The notes under the pieces are model-generated. The model was not told where the DNA came from, ran no database searches, and was given only the letters and a program-made list of their open reading frames with translations. Below, piece after piece: positions 8,696-16,999 of a DNA stretch of 64,000 bases (the first letter of the stretch is position 1; every line of letters begins with the position of its first letter). Made by a program: the position numbers and the translations under genes. Source of the stretch: Pseudomonas pudica. Lineage in GTDB: Bacteria; Pseudomonadota; Gammaproteobacteria; Pseudomonadales; Pseudomonadaceae. Location of the stretch: positions 1-64,000 of the forward strand of contig NZ_JADLJS010000002.1 of NCBI RefSeq assembly GCF_015680405.1. Direction: 5' to 3'.

Positions 8696-10866
8696 GCCAC
8701 CTCCCGGGTCAGGTCAAAGGCGGCCTGCTGTTCGCTGGCCTGTTCGATCAGGGCCTGCTGCAGCACCTGCTCGGTGATGATGCCGCGGGCGATCAGGTGC
8801 TCGCCGAGGCTCTGGTGTTCCGGGTCGAAGTCGATCAGCGCCTGGTTGAACAGGGTGACCGGGACCATGCCGCGCACCTGCAGCAGGGCGCCCAACATCA
8901 CCTGGTGGTGGCTGACTTGTTCCAGCAGCACTTCGTCGTCCTGGTGGCGCTCGAGGATGGCGAGCATCTCGCGGGTTTCCGGCTTCTGCCAGGGGCTTGG
9001 ATAGTGGTAGCGCAGGCCCAGGGTCACCCGGCCCTGGGGCGCCAGGCGGGCGCTGACCGGCCGCTTCAGGTGGCGGCTGATCACCCCCAGCGACACCTGG
9101 CTCACCGGGCTTTCGCTGGCCAGCACCAGCGTGTCGCCGTCTTCGGCCACTGGCAGCACGCCATAGTGCGTCGCCAGTTTGCGCGGCAGTTTGGCGATCA
9201 GCTGCGGGTCGAGCTTGAACGGGTTAAGCGGTGCCCAGGGCAGGTCCATCTGCTCGGCCAGGGTGGCGACCAGCTGTTCGCTGTTCAGCCAGCCGCGCAG
9301 CAGCAGCTCGCGGCCCAGGCGACGGCGTACCGGGCTGGTGATCGCCTGTTGTAGTTGCTCGTCGCTGATCAGGCCCTTGGCCACCAGGCGCTGGCCCAGC
9401 GGCGTGCGGGCGGGGGCGGCGATGGCGGGGAATTCGTGGGTGGTCTTGTCCCAGGCCACGCGCCGCGAGTCACCCATTTCCATCACCTGGCGCAGGGCAC
9501 GCAGGTTGGCGAAGAAGTTGACGAAGTTGCTCCACATCATCCGCGGTGCCGACAGAAGCCCTTCGCCGATGCCGTAGAAGCGGGTGACGAACCAGGCACG
9601 CTGGAACAGGCGGTTGAACAGCATCAGCCCGTTCAGCCACAGCAAGGTGGTCAGCAGCCAGCTGTCGCTGAGGATCGACATGAAGCGCCACGACTCCGGC
9701 GCAATCACCGTGACCAGCCACATGGCCAGCAACACCAGCAGCAACAGGTTGACCAGGAAACTCAGCAGGTAGGCGAACAGGCCGCGGCGGTCACGCCAGA
9801 GGAAGTAGTTGAGCGCGCCCTTGCGGCTCCAACCAAGGTTGCTGGTGCCCTGGAACACGATACCGACGATCCACCGCGACTTCTGCCGGATGGCATGCTG
9901 CCAGTCGCGCGGGAAATGTTCGCGCACGCAGATCACCTGGGAGAATTCGCGGCTCATGCCCGGGCGCCATTCCTGCTTCAGGGTAAGCGCCGGGTCGGTG
10001 ATGGAGTAGCGGGCGAAAATGCACTTCATGCCCTTTTGCTTCAGGCGGAAACCGATATCGTAGTCTTCGGTGAGGCTCTGTACGTCGAAGGCGATGCCGT
10101 CGCCGTCCTCGAGCAGCGCACTGATGGCGCGGCGGCTGAAGCAGGTGCCGACCCCGGCGCTGGGCACCTGGCCGGTCAGGGCCTCGCGCACGATCACGTC
10201 CTTGCCGTGGTTTTCGGCGAACTCGTCGACATAGTGGCCGGCGGTGAAGCCTTTCCATTCCGGTGCGTAGGGGTACACCGGGATCTGGATCATGTCCTTG
10301 TTCGGTAGCAGGTAGTTGAACAGGCGCAGCTCCATGGGCGAGATCACGTCTTCGGCGTCGTGCAGGATGAAGCCGGCGAACTGGATACCGGCGTCCTGCT
10401 GGAAGCGCAGCAGCGCGTCGATGATGTTGTTCAGGCAGTCGGCCTTGCTGGTGGGGCCGGGGCGGGCGCAGACCACCTTGTGCACGTTGGGGTAGTGCAG
10501 GCACACCGCGTCGACGTCGGCCTGGGTCTGCGGGTCGTTGGGGTAGGTACCGACGAAGATCTGATAGTTCTCATAGTCGATGGTCGAGGCAGCCAGGCGC
10601 GCCATCTCACCGACCACGCCCACTTCGTTCCAGGCGGGGACCATGATGGCCAGGGGCTTCTCCGGTACCTCGTACAGGCGTTTTTCGTCGGCTTTTTCGT
10701 ATTTGTCATAGATGCGAAAGCGCCGGATCAGCTTGCGGCCCCAGTAGCAAAGGTCGATGAACAGGTCATCCAGGCCCAGCAGGAACATCAGCGTGGCCAG
10801 GACGATCGCGAGTATCTTCAGGCCGAACAGCACATAGGTGAGAAAATCGATGAATGCCAGGCTCAT
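8692..10866 (-). CDS. nfrB: NfrB-like glycosyltransferase with MshEN c-di-GMP-binding motifs
   Basis: Inner-membrane family 2 glycosyltransferase of 724 aa. Order: TM about 8-30; a GT2 domain with PAWNE, PNDPQTQADVD, HDAEDVISP and QKSRW (the Q-x-x-RW motif of processive synthases); more TMs about 370-440; then two MshEN-type motifs, one beginning RLGRELLLRG and one SLGEHLIARG, each of the L-G-x9-L-x3-L-x2-Q kind that binds c-di-GMP. I chose the ATG at 10866 (MSLAFIDF) because E. coli NfrB begins at the equivalent point; the open frame continues 76 codons upstream without similarity. NfrB in E. coli is reported to make a ManNAc polymer when c-di-GMP binds. The polymer made here is not known. 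Confidence 0.88.
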   Translation of the reverse strand: MSLAFIDFLTYVLFGLKILAIVLATLMFLLGLDDLFIDLCYWGRKLIRRFRIYDKYEKADEKRLYEVPEKPLAIMVPAWNEVGVVGEMARLAASTIDYENYQIFVGTYPNDPQTQADVDAVCLHYPNVHKVVCARPGPTSKADCLNNIIDALLRFQQDAGIQFAGFILHDAEDVISPMELRLFNYLLPNKDMIQIPVYPYAPEWKGFTAGHYVDEFAENHGKDVIVREALTGQVPSAGVGTCFSRRAISALLEDGDGIAFDVQSLTEDYDIGFRLKQKGMKCIFARYSITDPALTLKQEWRPGMSREFSQVICVREHFPRDWQHAIRQKSRWIVGIVFQGTSNLGWSRKGALNYFLWRDRRGLFAYLLSFLVNLLLLVLLAMWLVTVIAPESWRFMSILSDSWLLTTLLWLNGLMLFNRLFQRAWFVTRFYGIGEGLLSAPRMMWSNFVNFFANLRALRQVMEMGDSRRVAWDKTTHEFPAIAAPARTPLGQRLVAKGLISDEQLQQAITSPVRRRLGRELLLRGWLNSEQLVATLAEQMDLPWAPLNPFKLDPQLIAKLPRKLATHYGVLPVAEDGDTLVLASESPVSQVSLGVISRHLKRPVSARLAPQGRVTLGLRYHYPSPWQKPETREMLAILERHQDDEVLLEQVSHHQVMLGALLQVRGMVPVTLFNQALIDFDPEHQSLGEHLIARGIITEQVLQQALIEQASEQQAAFDLTREVA

Positions 10867-11059
10867 GTGCCGGTCACCGGCAGGAAGGGGTGGGCCATCG
10901 TCTATATCCTCGTTCGATTCCCTGGACGAAGTTGTACGACTTGTCGCCGTTTGCACTGGATAGATACAAGCAGCCGAACGCGGGGTTGTCCAAATTTCAG
11001 GCTTTTTCTTGTGGGCCACTTCTTGTAGCTTTGCAGGTCGTTTACCCAGGGAGCTGAAC

Positions 11060-11491
11060 ATGCAAGGCAAGGCACGCAAGATCGTCCAGGCCATACTTTA
11101 CGAAGCCATCGCCGTCGCCTGTGTGGCGCCCGCGCTGGAACTGGCGTTCGGTGCCGGCATGGCGCAGTCGACCGTGCTGTCGGTGCTGATGTCGGGTATC
11201 GCGATGAGCTGGAACATGGCCTACAACTGGGTGTTCGAGCGCTGGGAGGCGCGCCAGCACCGCCGGGAGCGCACTTTCCTGCGGCGCCTGCTGCATGCGC
11301 TGGGCTTCGAGGGCGGGCTGGTGCTCATCCTGCTGCCGCTGGTGGCGTACTGGCTGGATGTCAGCCTGTGGGCGGCGTTGCTGACCAACCTTGCGTTGTT
11401 CGTGTTCTTCTTCGTCTACGCGTTTGTCTTCCAGTGGGGCTTCGACAAGGTGTTCGATGTGCCGCTTTCGGCGCAGCAGGCGAAGTGTTGA
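11060..11491 (+). CDS. PACE-family biocide efflux transporter
   Basis: Protein of 143 aa with four TM helices arranged as two bacterial transmembrane pair units, the hallmark of the PACE (AceI) family that exports chlorhexidine and related compounds by proton exchange. Family signatures are present: Arg6 and Glu15 in helix 1 (the Glu matches the functionally important Glu15 of AceI), WNMAYN in helix 2, LLHALGFEGG in helix 3, and FQWGFDKVFD at the end of helix 4. The ATG at 11060 has CAGGGAG upstream. It is divergent from nfrB and is followed by the ilvA leader region. Native substrates of PACE proteins may include short polyamines. Confidence 0.82.
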   Translation: MQGKARKIVQAILYEAIAVACVAPALELAFGAGMAQSTVLSVLMSGIAMSWNMAYNWVFERWEARQHRRERTFLRRLLHALGFEGGLVLILLPLVAYWLDVSLWAALLTNLALFVFFFVYAFVFQWGFDKVFDVPLSAQQAKC

Positions 11492-11525
11492 CTTTGTGCC
11501 GCACTACCGGCTAAGTTCCTACCCC

Positions 11526-11588
11526 ATGAATACTTTCCTGCACATCAACGCCATTATTATTGCCGCCATTATCAGCTTGGCGGGCTAG
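11526..11588 (+). CDS. Ile-rich leader peptide of ilvA (20 aa)
   Basis: Short frame encoding MNTFLHINAIIIAAIISLAG, ending in TAG. Six of its 20 codons are Ile, with ATT-ATT-ATT at 11553-11561 and ATT-ATC at 11568-11573. It sits between the PACE gene and the biosynthetic threonine deaminase gene and is followed by a terminator hairpin, the layout of an amino-acid attenuator. The peptide itself is not expected to have a function; its translation senses charged tRNA-Ile. The ribosome site is weak (CTAAGTTCC upstream). A possible -35 (TTGACT at 11488) would place the RNA start almost at the ATG, so the true promoter is unsettled. Confidence 0.75.
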   Translation: MNTFLHINAIIIAAIISLAG

Positions 11589-11630
11589 CGCGTACGTGCA
11601 CCGAACCCGCCCTGGAGGCGGGTTTCTTCT
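11563..11630 (+). promoter_or_regulatory. ilvA transcription attenuator
   Basis: Three mutually exclusive pairings are visible. Protector: CCGCC (11563-11567) with GGCGG (11579-11583). Antiterminator: GGCGGG (11579-11584) with CCCGCC (11606-11611). Terminator: AACCCGCC (11604-11611) with GGCGGGTT (11617-11624), 5-base loop, then TCTTCTCT. A ribosome stalled on the Ile codons would cover the first segment and free GGCGGG to form the antiterminator. One that reaches the stop codon would cover GGCGGG and allow termination. Folding logic was read by eye. Confidence 0.72.
11604..11630 (+). terminator. attenuator terminator hairpin
   Basis: Perfect 8-bp stem AACCCGCC/GGCGGGTT with loop CTGGA, followed by a pyrimidine run rich in T. 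It lies between the leader peptide stop and the ilvA ribosome site. Confidence 0.8.
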
Positions 11631-11672
11631 CTCTGACTCCTGGGCAACGTGAACACAGCCAAGGAGTCACCG

Positions 11673-13232
11673 ATGACCAGCTTCGTCAGCCCTCGATCTA
11701 CCGTCACCCCCCAGCAACTGCTGTCGGAGCAGGTGCGACGCATTCTTGCCGCCCCGGTGTACGACCTGGCCATTGAAACACCCTTGCAAGCTGCGCCTGC
11801 GTTGTCTGCCAGCCTGGGCAACCAGGTGTTGCTCAAGCGGGAAGACCTGCAGCCTACCTTCTCGTTCAAGATCCGCGGTGCGTACACCCGCCTGTCACGG
11901 CTGAGTACGGTGCAGCGCGAGCGCGGGGTGATCACCGCCTCCGCGGGCAACCATGCCCAGGGTGTGGCCCTGGCGGCATCGCACCTGGGCATGAAGGCCA
12001 CCATCGTCATGCCTACCACCACGCCATCGCTGAAGGTGGAGGGGGTGCGTTCGCGCGGTGGCCATGTAGTGCTGCAAGGCGAGAGCTTCCCCCATGCCTT
12101 GGCCCACGCTCTGAAACTGGCCGACAGCGAGGGTGCCACCTTCGTGCCACCGTTTGACGACCCGGATGTGATCGCCGGGCAGGGTACCGTGGCCATGGAG
12201 ATCCTGCGCCAGCGCCCGGGTGCGCTGGACGCCATCTTCGTGCCGGTGGGTGGCGGTGGGCTGATTGCAGGCATTGCCGCCTATGTGAAGTACCTGCGCC
12301 CCGAGGTGAAGGTAATCGGCGTCGAGCCGGAGGATTCCAACTGCCTGCAGGCTGCCATGGCGGCCGGTGAGCGGGTGATCCTGCCGCAGGTCGGCACCTT
12401 CGCCGATGGTGTGGCAGTGGCGCAGATCGGCGCCCATTGCTTCGAGCTATGCCGGCACTTCGTTGACGAAGTGGTGACCGTGAGCAGTGACGAGCTCTGC
12501 GCGGCGATCAAGGACATCTATGACGATACCCGCTCGATCACCGAGCCGTCTGGCGCGCTGGCCGTGGCCGGGATCAAGAAGTACGTGGCGCGCAATGGCG
12601 TACAGGGGCAGACCCTGGTGGCGATCGACTCCGGTGCCAACGTCAATTTCGACCGCCTGCGCCATGTGGCCGAGCGTGCCGAACTGGGCGAGCAGCGCGA
12701 GGCGATCATCGCTGTCACCATTCCGGAACAACCGGGCAGCTTCCGCGCCTTCTGCCAGGCCCTGGGCAAGCGGCAGATCACCGAGTTCAACTACCGCTAC
12801 TACCCCGGCAAGGAGGCGCGGCTGTTCGTGGGTGTGCAGACACACCCGCTGCACGACCCGCGCGACCAGTTGCTGGCCAGCCTGCGCGAGCAGGGCTACA
12901 GCGTACTGGACCTGACCGACAACGAACTGGCCAAGCTGCATGTGCGCCATACCGTTGGCGGCCATACCGCGCCCGGGGCTGACGAGCGGGTGCTGCGCTT
13001 CGAATTCCCCGAGCGCCCAGGGGCCTTGCTGGGCTTTCTGGAGCGGCTTGGCAAGCGTTGGAACATCAGCCTGTTCCATTACCGCAACCATGGTGCGGCA
13101 GAGGCCCGGGTATTTGCGGCGCTGGAAGTACCGGGGGATGAGTTGGCGGGGTTGCCGTTGGCGCTGGATGAGATGGGGTACCGGTACTGGGATGAGACCG
13201 ACAACCCGGCGTACAAGCTGTTCCTGGGTTGA
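11673..13232 (+). CDS. ilvA: threonine ammonia-lyase, biosynthetic
   Basis: PLP enzyme of 519 aa converting threonine to 2-oxobutanoate, the first committed step of isoleucine synthesis. The catalytic domain has the PLP lysine Lys66 in FSFKIRGA, the phosphate-binding SAGNHAQG and the Gly-rich GGGGLIAG. The C-terminal third holds two ACT-like regulatory domains, beginning near IIAVTIPEQPGSF and VLRFEFPERPGAL, as in the feedback-inhibited long IlvA form and unlike short catabolic TdcB. I chose the ATG at 11673, which has AAGGAG six bases before it; an in-frame GTG at 11649 lies upstream of that site. The attenuator in front fits control by isoleucine supply. KT2440 carries two ilvA copies, to my recollection. 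Confidence 0.93.
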   Translation: MTSFVSPRSTVTPQQLLSEQVRRILAAPVYDLAIETPLQAAPALSASLGNQVLLKREDLQPTFSFKIRGAYTRLSRLSTVQRERGVITASAGNHAQGVALAASHLGMKATIVMPTTTPSLKVEGVRSRGGHVVLQGESFPHALAHALKLADSEGATFVPPFDDPDVIAGQGTVAMEILRQRPGALDAIFVPVGGGGLIAGIAAYVKYLRPEVKVIGVEPEDSNCLQAAMAAGERVILPQVGTFADGVAVAQIGAHCFELCRHFVDEVVTVSSDELCAAIKDIYDDTRSITEPSGALAVAGIKKYVARNGVQGQTLVAIDSGANVNFDRLRHVAERAELGEQREAIIAVTIPEQPGSFRAFCQALGKRQITEFNYRYYPGKEARLFVGVQTHPLHDPRDQLLASLREQGYSVLDLTDNELAKLHVRHTVGGHTAPGADERVLRFEFPERPGALLGFLERLGKRWNISLFHYRNHGAAEARVFAALEVPGDELAGLPLALDEMGYRYWDETDNPAYKLFLG

Positions 13233-13298
13233 TACGCAAACTCATGATTAGGCCGCTCTCGTAGAACTGCACAAACTCATTGAATTGGCAGGGACCCT

Positions 13299-13380
13299 GT
13301 GGGAGCGGCTTTAGCCGCGAACACCGGCGCAGCCGGTGCCATCACAGCGTTGGCTTCTTCGCGGCTAAAGCCGCTCCCAC
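13299..13380. repeat. REP pair with 22-bp perfect inverted repeat
   Basis: Bases 13299-13320 (arm beginning GTGGGAGCGGCTTTAGC) are the exact reverse complement of 13359-13380. The spacer contains the smaller palindrome CACCGGCGCAGCCGGTG. It lies between the converging ilvA and hypothetical genes and may help end both transcripts. Confidence 0.85.
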
Positions 13381-13409
13381 AAGATTTTGTGTGTGCCGGC
13401 AAAGAGTGC

Positions 13410-14591
13410 TCAGCGCTCGCGCATGAAGAAGCCCGCTACGAACTTGCGGAAGGTTTCCAGGCTCTTGAAGTCGGCGTAGCGCTTGAAGTTCTCGGTATCT
13501 GGCTCGGGCCCGATGGGCTGCTCCAGCAACGATACCGACAATACTCGGTCCTGGTCCGAGGTCATTACCAGTTCATCCATCACCTGGCCGCCGATCACCG
13601 GGCGGCGCATCTGTACTTTCACACCCTTGCCAGCCATCCAGTCGACCAGCGATACCAGGGCCTTGAGCGGCTCGCGTTCTTCGTCGCGATACACCGGGAA
13701 CAGGTGGGCGCGGGACAGCACCGGTACGCTGGCCACATGGATCAGCTCGTAGAAATGGCTGCCGGCACTGGTCGGCGAGTACAGCGCCAAGGCCAGCAAC
13801 GGCCCGGCGGTGCGGTTGCCGCCCCAGTACAGGTGGTGCCCCTGGAAGTCGAAGCCGTCTTCACTGCGGTTGTTGAACAGCTTGCGGCCTTTGATCTGGT
13901 CCACGCAGTCCAGCAGCAGGCCGTGCCGGCGGTGGTTTCCGAACACCGTGGCTTCGCGCAGACGGGACTTGAGCATCATCATGTGCTTCATGTCCAGGCG
14001 GGTTTCCAGGTAGTTGCTGGCGGGCACCCGTTCCAGCAGCGGGTAGCGGCTGGCAACGCTGCGCAATTCGGCAAACTGCCCGGTCAGGTCCTTTTTCAGG
14101 TGCGTGGCATACAGGTTCAGGCCGCTGGTCTCGATCCAGGTCAGCAGCAGTGACAGCAGGCGCTGTTGTTCGCGCCGTTCGCTGCCATCGCTGCCGCCAC
14201 TGGTGGTGCCGCTGCGGAAGTCGCCGATCAGGCGCAACGGTGTGTCGGGCGGCAGCCAGGCAGCGGGTGGCGCGGGGTCGTTTTCGCGCTCGGCCGCCTC
14301 TCGCTCGTCCTTGGTGAACGGGCAGCCGGGCGCGTGTTCGGCGGTACCCGGGTTGTTCTTGAGAAACAGCGTACCGGTGCTGCCGTTGAGGGTGACGTTG
14401 AGTACCGGCAGGGCATCGTTGCGGCAGTCGCAGGCCAGCCACTGATTGGCGTTGCGCACCTTCATCAGCAACTGGTTGGCCTGCAGCAGGCGCGGGCCGG
14501 TGAGGCTGCCGGTGGCAAAGCCGACCAGCAGTTCCTCTTCTGCGGGGGTCAGGCTACGGACCTGTGCGGCGGTTTTGTCGATGATTCGCAT
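13410..14591 (-). CDS. conserved hypothetical protein with a Cys/His cluster
   Basis: Protein of 393 aa that I do not recognise. It has no signal peptide or TM segment. A possible metal-binding cluster lies near the N-terminus: CDC about residue 51, then H-x-x-x-C about residue 85 (EHAPGCPF). A Ser/Gly/Asp-rich linker (GTTSGGSDGSER) follows, then a longer domain with FDFQGHHLYWGG and MRRPVIGGQVMDELV. I used the ATG at 14591 (MRIIDKTA); nine codons upstream are also open. It stands alone between a REP pair and a VOC gene on the same strand. The composition resembles its neighbours, so there is no sign of recent transfer. Confidence 0.65.
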   Translation of the reverse strand: MRIIDKTAAQVRSLTPAEEELLVGFATGSLTGPRLLQANQLLMKVRNANQWLACDCRNDALPVLNVTLNGSTGTLFLKNNPGTAEHAPGCPFTKDEREAAERENDPAPPAAWLPPDTPLRLIGDFRSGTTSGGSDGSERREQQRLLSLLLTWIETSGLNLYATHLKKDLTGQFAELRSVASRYPLLERVPASNYLETRLDMKHMMMLKSRLREATVFGNHRRHGLLLDCVDQIKGRKLFNNRSEDGFDFQGHHLYWGGNRTAGPLLALALYSPTSAGSHFYELIHVASVPVLSRAHLFPVYRDEEREPLKALVSLVDWMAGKGVKVQMRRPVIGGQVMDELVMTSDQDRVLSVSLLEQPIGPEPDTENFKRYADFKSLETFRKFVAGFFMRER

Positions 14592-14654
14592 GAAGCAGCT
14601 CCCAGCTACGAGCTCCAAGCTTCAAGCAAAGTCGCGCCGCTTTCAACTTGCCGC

Positions 14655-15122
14655 TCAGTTGCCACCGAACATCTTCGCCGCGCGGGCGCGAATTTCGTCG
14701 GGGGTCAGGTCCTCCTTGTGGGTCGAAACGAACCAGATGTTGCCGAACGGGTCTTTCAGGGAGCCGCTGCGGTCGCCATAGAATTGGTCCGTCACCGCAT
14801 GCAACTGGGTAGCGCCGGCCGCAAGGGCCTGGGCGTAGACCTTGTCGCAGTCTTCGACATACAGGTGCAGGCCCACGCCTGCGCCGCTGAGTTTCTGGCT
14901 GGCTGTGAGGCCGCCTTCCATGTCGCACGGGTCGCCCAGCATCAGCGACGAATCGCCGATTTTCAGTTCGGCATGGCCAACGCGGCCGCCAGGGGCATCG
15001 AGGCGGAACATTTCCACCGCGCCAAAGGCCTTCTTGTAGAACTCGATGGCCGTGGCGGCGTCATTGATGGCCAGGTAGGGCGTGATGCTGTGCTGGCCTT
15101 CGGGAATGGGTTTGGCTGCCAT
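14655..15122 (-). CDS. VOC-family (glyoxalase/PhnB-like) protein
   Basis: Protein of 155 aa with two beta-alpha-beta-beta-beta modules of the vicinal oxygen chelate fold. Typical PhnB-like features are the start ITPYLAINDAATAIEFYKKAFGAVE, the middle HLYVEDCDKVYAQALAAGA and the end DPFGNIWFVSTHKED. Such proteins bind metal and act on small substrates or antibiotics; the substrate here cannot be deduced. The start at 15122 has AGGAGA just upstream on its strand. It lies between a hypothetical protein and the GapN-like dehydrogenase on the same strand, with gaps of about 60 and 110 bases. Confidence 0.82.
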   Translation of the reverse strand: MAAKPIPEGQHSITPYLAINDAATAIEFYKKAFGAVEMFRLDAPGGRVGHAELKIGDSSLMLGDPCDMEGGLTASQKLSGAGVGLHLYVEDCDKVYAQALAAGATQLHAVTDQFYGDRSGSLKDPFGNIWFVSTHKEDLTPDEIRARAAKMFGGN

Positions 15123-15231
15123 GTTCGACTCTCCTTGAAAGTGGGCGCCGGTGGCGCCCTGTTGCTTAGAGTCGTTTGCGCGGATGGAAAATCGACAGGG
15201 GTGATAGACCGATTTTCTATAAGCGCGCCGA

Positions 15232-16851
15232 TCAGAAGATGTAGTCGGTGGTCAGGAAGCTCGACTGCCGGTTGCGGATGATCTCGCTGATCAGTTCCTT
15301 GTTGGCCTCCTGGAAGCGCGTCGCGACCAAGGTGCGGATCGAGAACACACGCAGGGCATCGTGTACCGACAGGGTGCCTTCGGCGCTATTCTTGCGGCCA
15401 TTGAACGGGTAGGTGTCAGGGCCGCGCTGGCATTGCGCGTTGATATTGATGCGCCCGACCTGGTTGGCGAAGATGTCGACCAGACTGCCGATGGTCGCCG
15501 GGTCATTGCCGAACAGGCTCAGTTGCTGGCCGTAGTCGGAGTCCAGCACATAGTCGATCACCGTTTGCAGGTCGCGATAGGGCACCACCGGCACCAGCGG
15601 GCCGAACTGCTCCTCGTGGTACACGCGCATGTCGCTCTTCACCGGGTACAGCACGGCAGGGTAGAAGAACGAGCCACGGCTGTGCCCGCCGCCTTCGTTG
15701 AGCACGCGTGCGCCCTTGGCGGTGGCATCGGCGACCAAGCCGTCAAGGTAGTCGACCTTGCCGGGCTCGGGCAGCGGTGTCAGCGCCACGCCAGGCTCCC
15801 AAGGCATGCCGGGCTTGAGCGCGGCCAACTTGCGCTGGAACTTGTCGAGGAAGGCGTCGACCACGTCCTCATGGACGAACAGGATCTTCAGTGCCGTGCA
15901 CCGTTGGCCATTGAACGACAGCGCACCGGTGACTGCTTCTTCGACGGCGTTGTCGAGGTCCACCTGGGGCAGCACGATGCCCGGGTTCTTGGCATCCAGC
16001 CCCAGCGCGGCGCGCAGCCGGTGCGGGCGCGGGTGCAGTTTCTTCAGGTCGCTGGCGGCCTTGTGCGTGCCGATGAAGGCGAATACATCGACCTTGCCGC
16101 TGGCCATCAGCGCGCTCACCGTTTCCCGGCCACGGCCGTAGATGACGTTGATCACCCCCGGCGGGAAGCTGTCACGGAAGGCTTCGAGCAATGGCCTGAT
16201 CAGCAGCACGCCGAATTTGGCCGGTTTGAACACCACGGTGTTGCCCATGATCAGCGCCGGGATCAAGGTGGTGAAGGTTTCGTTCAACGGGTAGTTGTAT
16301 GGCCCCATGCACAGGGCCACGCCCAGTGGTGCACGGCGGATCTGCCCCAGCGTGCCCTGTTCAAGTTCGAAGCGGCTGGAACGACGGTCGAGGTCCTTGA
16401 GGGCGTTGATGGTGTCGACGATGTAGTCGCAGGTGCGGTCGAATTCCTTTTCCGAATCCTTGAGGTTCTTGCCGATCTCCCACATCAGCAGCTTGACCAC
16501 GGCCTGGCGCTGTTCACGCATGCGCGCCAGGAAGGTCTCGACGTGCTGGATGCGCTCGGCCACGCGCATGTTCGGCCAGGCGCCACGGCCTTTGTCATAG
16601 GCCTGTACGGCGGCATCCAGGGCGGTGAGCGCGGTGTCGGCATCGAGCAGCGGAGCGCTGCCCAGCACCACCTGATGCTCATCGTTGCCTTCCTTGAGCC
16701 AGACCGGGCTGCGCACCGTGGCAAGGGGGCCGTCCCAACGCCTGAGCTCGCCGTTCACCAGGTAGTCGCGTTGTTCCAGGGGAGCTTCCAGGCGCCAGGT
16801 TTCCGGGATGTTCTCGGCGCTGGGGAAGAGTGAATCGAGCAGACGGTCCAT
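15232..16851 (-). CDS. GapN-like NADP-dependent aldehyde dehydrogenase
   Basis: Aldehyde dehydrogenase superfamily protein of 539 aa, resembling non-phosphorylating glyceraldehyde-3-phosphate dehydrogenase, which would give 3-phosphoglycerate and NADPH. Asn187 in GPYNYPLN, Lys209 in FKPAKFG and nucleophile Cys318 in FNGQRCTA are visible. The motif that normally carries the general-base Glu (ELGGK) reads ALGLDAKNP, so the Glu is absent at its usual place, though an Asp is nearby. An N-terminal extension of about 50 residues precedes the usual core. An NADP-dependent GAPDH is what I recall being annotated in this neighbourhood of KT2440. The exact substrate is unproven. Confidence 0.75.
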   Translation of the reverse strand: MDRLLDSLFPSAENIPETWRLEAPLEQRDYLVNGELRRWDGPLATVRSPVWLKEGNDEHQVVLGSAPLLDADTALTALDAAVQAYDKGRGAWPNMRVAERIQHVETFLARMREQRQAVVKLLMWEIGKNLKDSEKEFDRTCDYIVDTINALKDLDRRSSRFELEQGTLGQIRRAPLGVALCMGPYNYPLNETFTTLIPALIMGNTVVFKPAKFGVLLIRPLLEAFRDSFPPGVINVIYGRGRETVSALMASGKVDVFAFIGTHKAASDLKKLHPRPHRLRAALGLDAKNPGIVLPQVDLDNAVEEAVTGALSFNGQRCTALKILFVHEDVVDAFLDKFQRKLAALKPGMPWEPGVALTPLPEPGKVDYLDGLVADATAKGARVLNEGGGHSRGSFFYPAVLYPVKSDMRVYHEEQFGPLVPVVPYRDLQTVIDYVLDSDYGQQLSLFGNDPATIGSLVDIFANQVGRININAQCQRGPDTYPFNGRKNSAEGTLSVHDALRVFSIRTLVATRFQEANKELISEIIRNRQSSFLTTDYIF

Positions 16852-16999
16852 GGGTACTGCACCTCACATTGCTGGGCGGGTTTCGAGCCGGGGTGAAACG
16901 CTTCAGCCAGGAGCATGCACCGGCCACCGGAAAAACACCAGTCTGGCTTAACATGGCCACGAATGCCTGCCTGTTGTGCAGGCAGGCTCCCAGGGGCTG

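Noticed and set aside
5756..9004. A very long open frame on the plus strand opposite nfrA and part of nfrB
   Set aside because: It is antisense to well-recognised genes, shows no domains, and its openness follows from the high GC third positions of the opposite strand.
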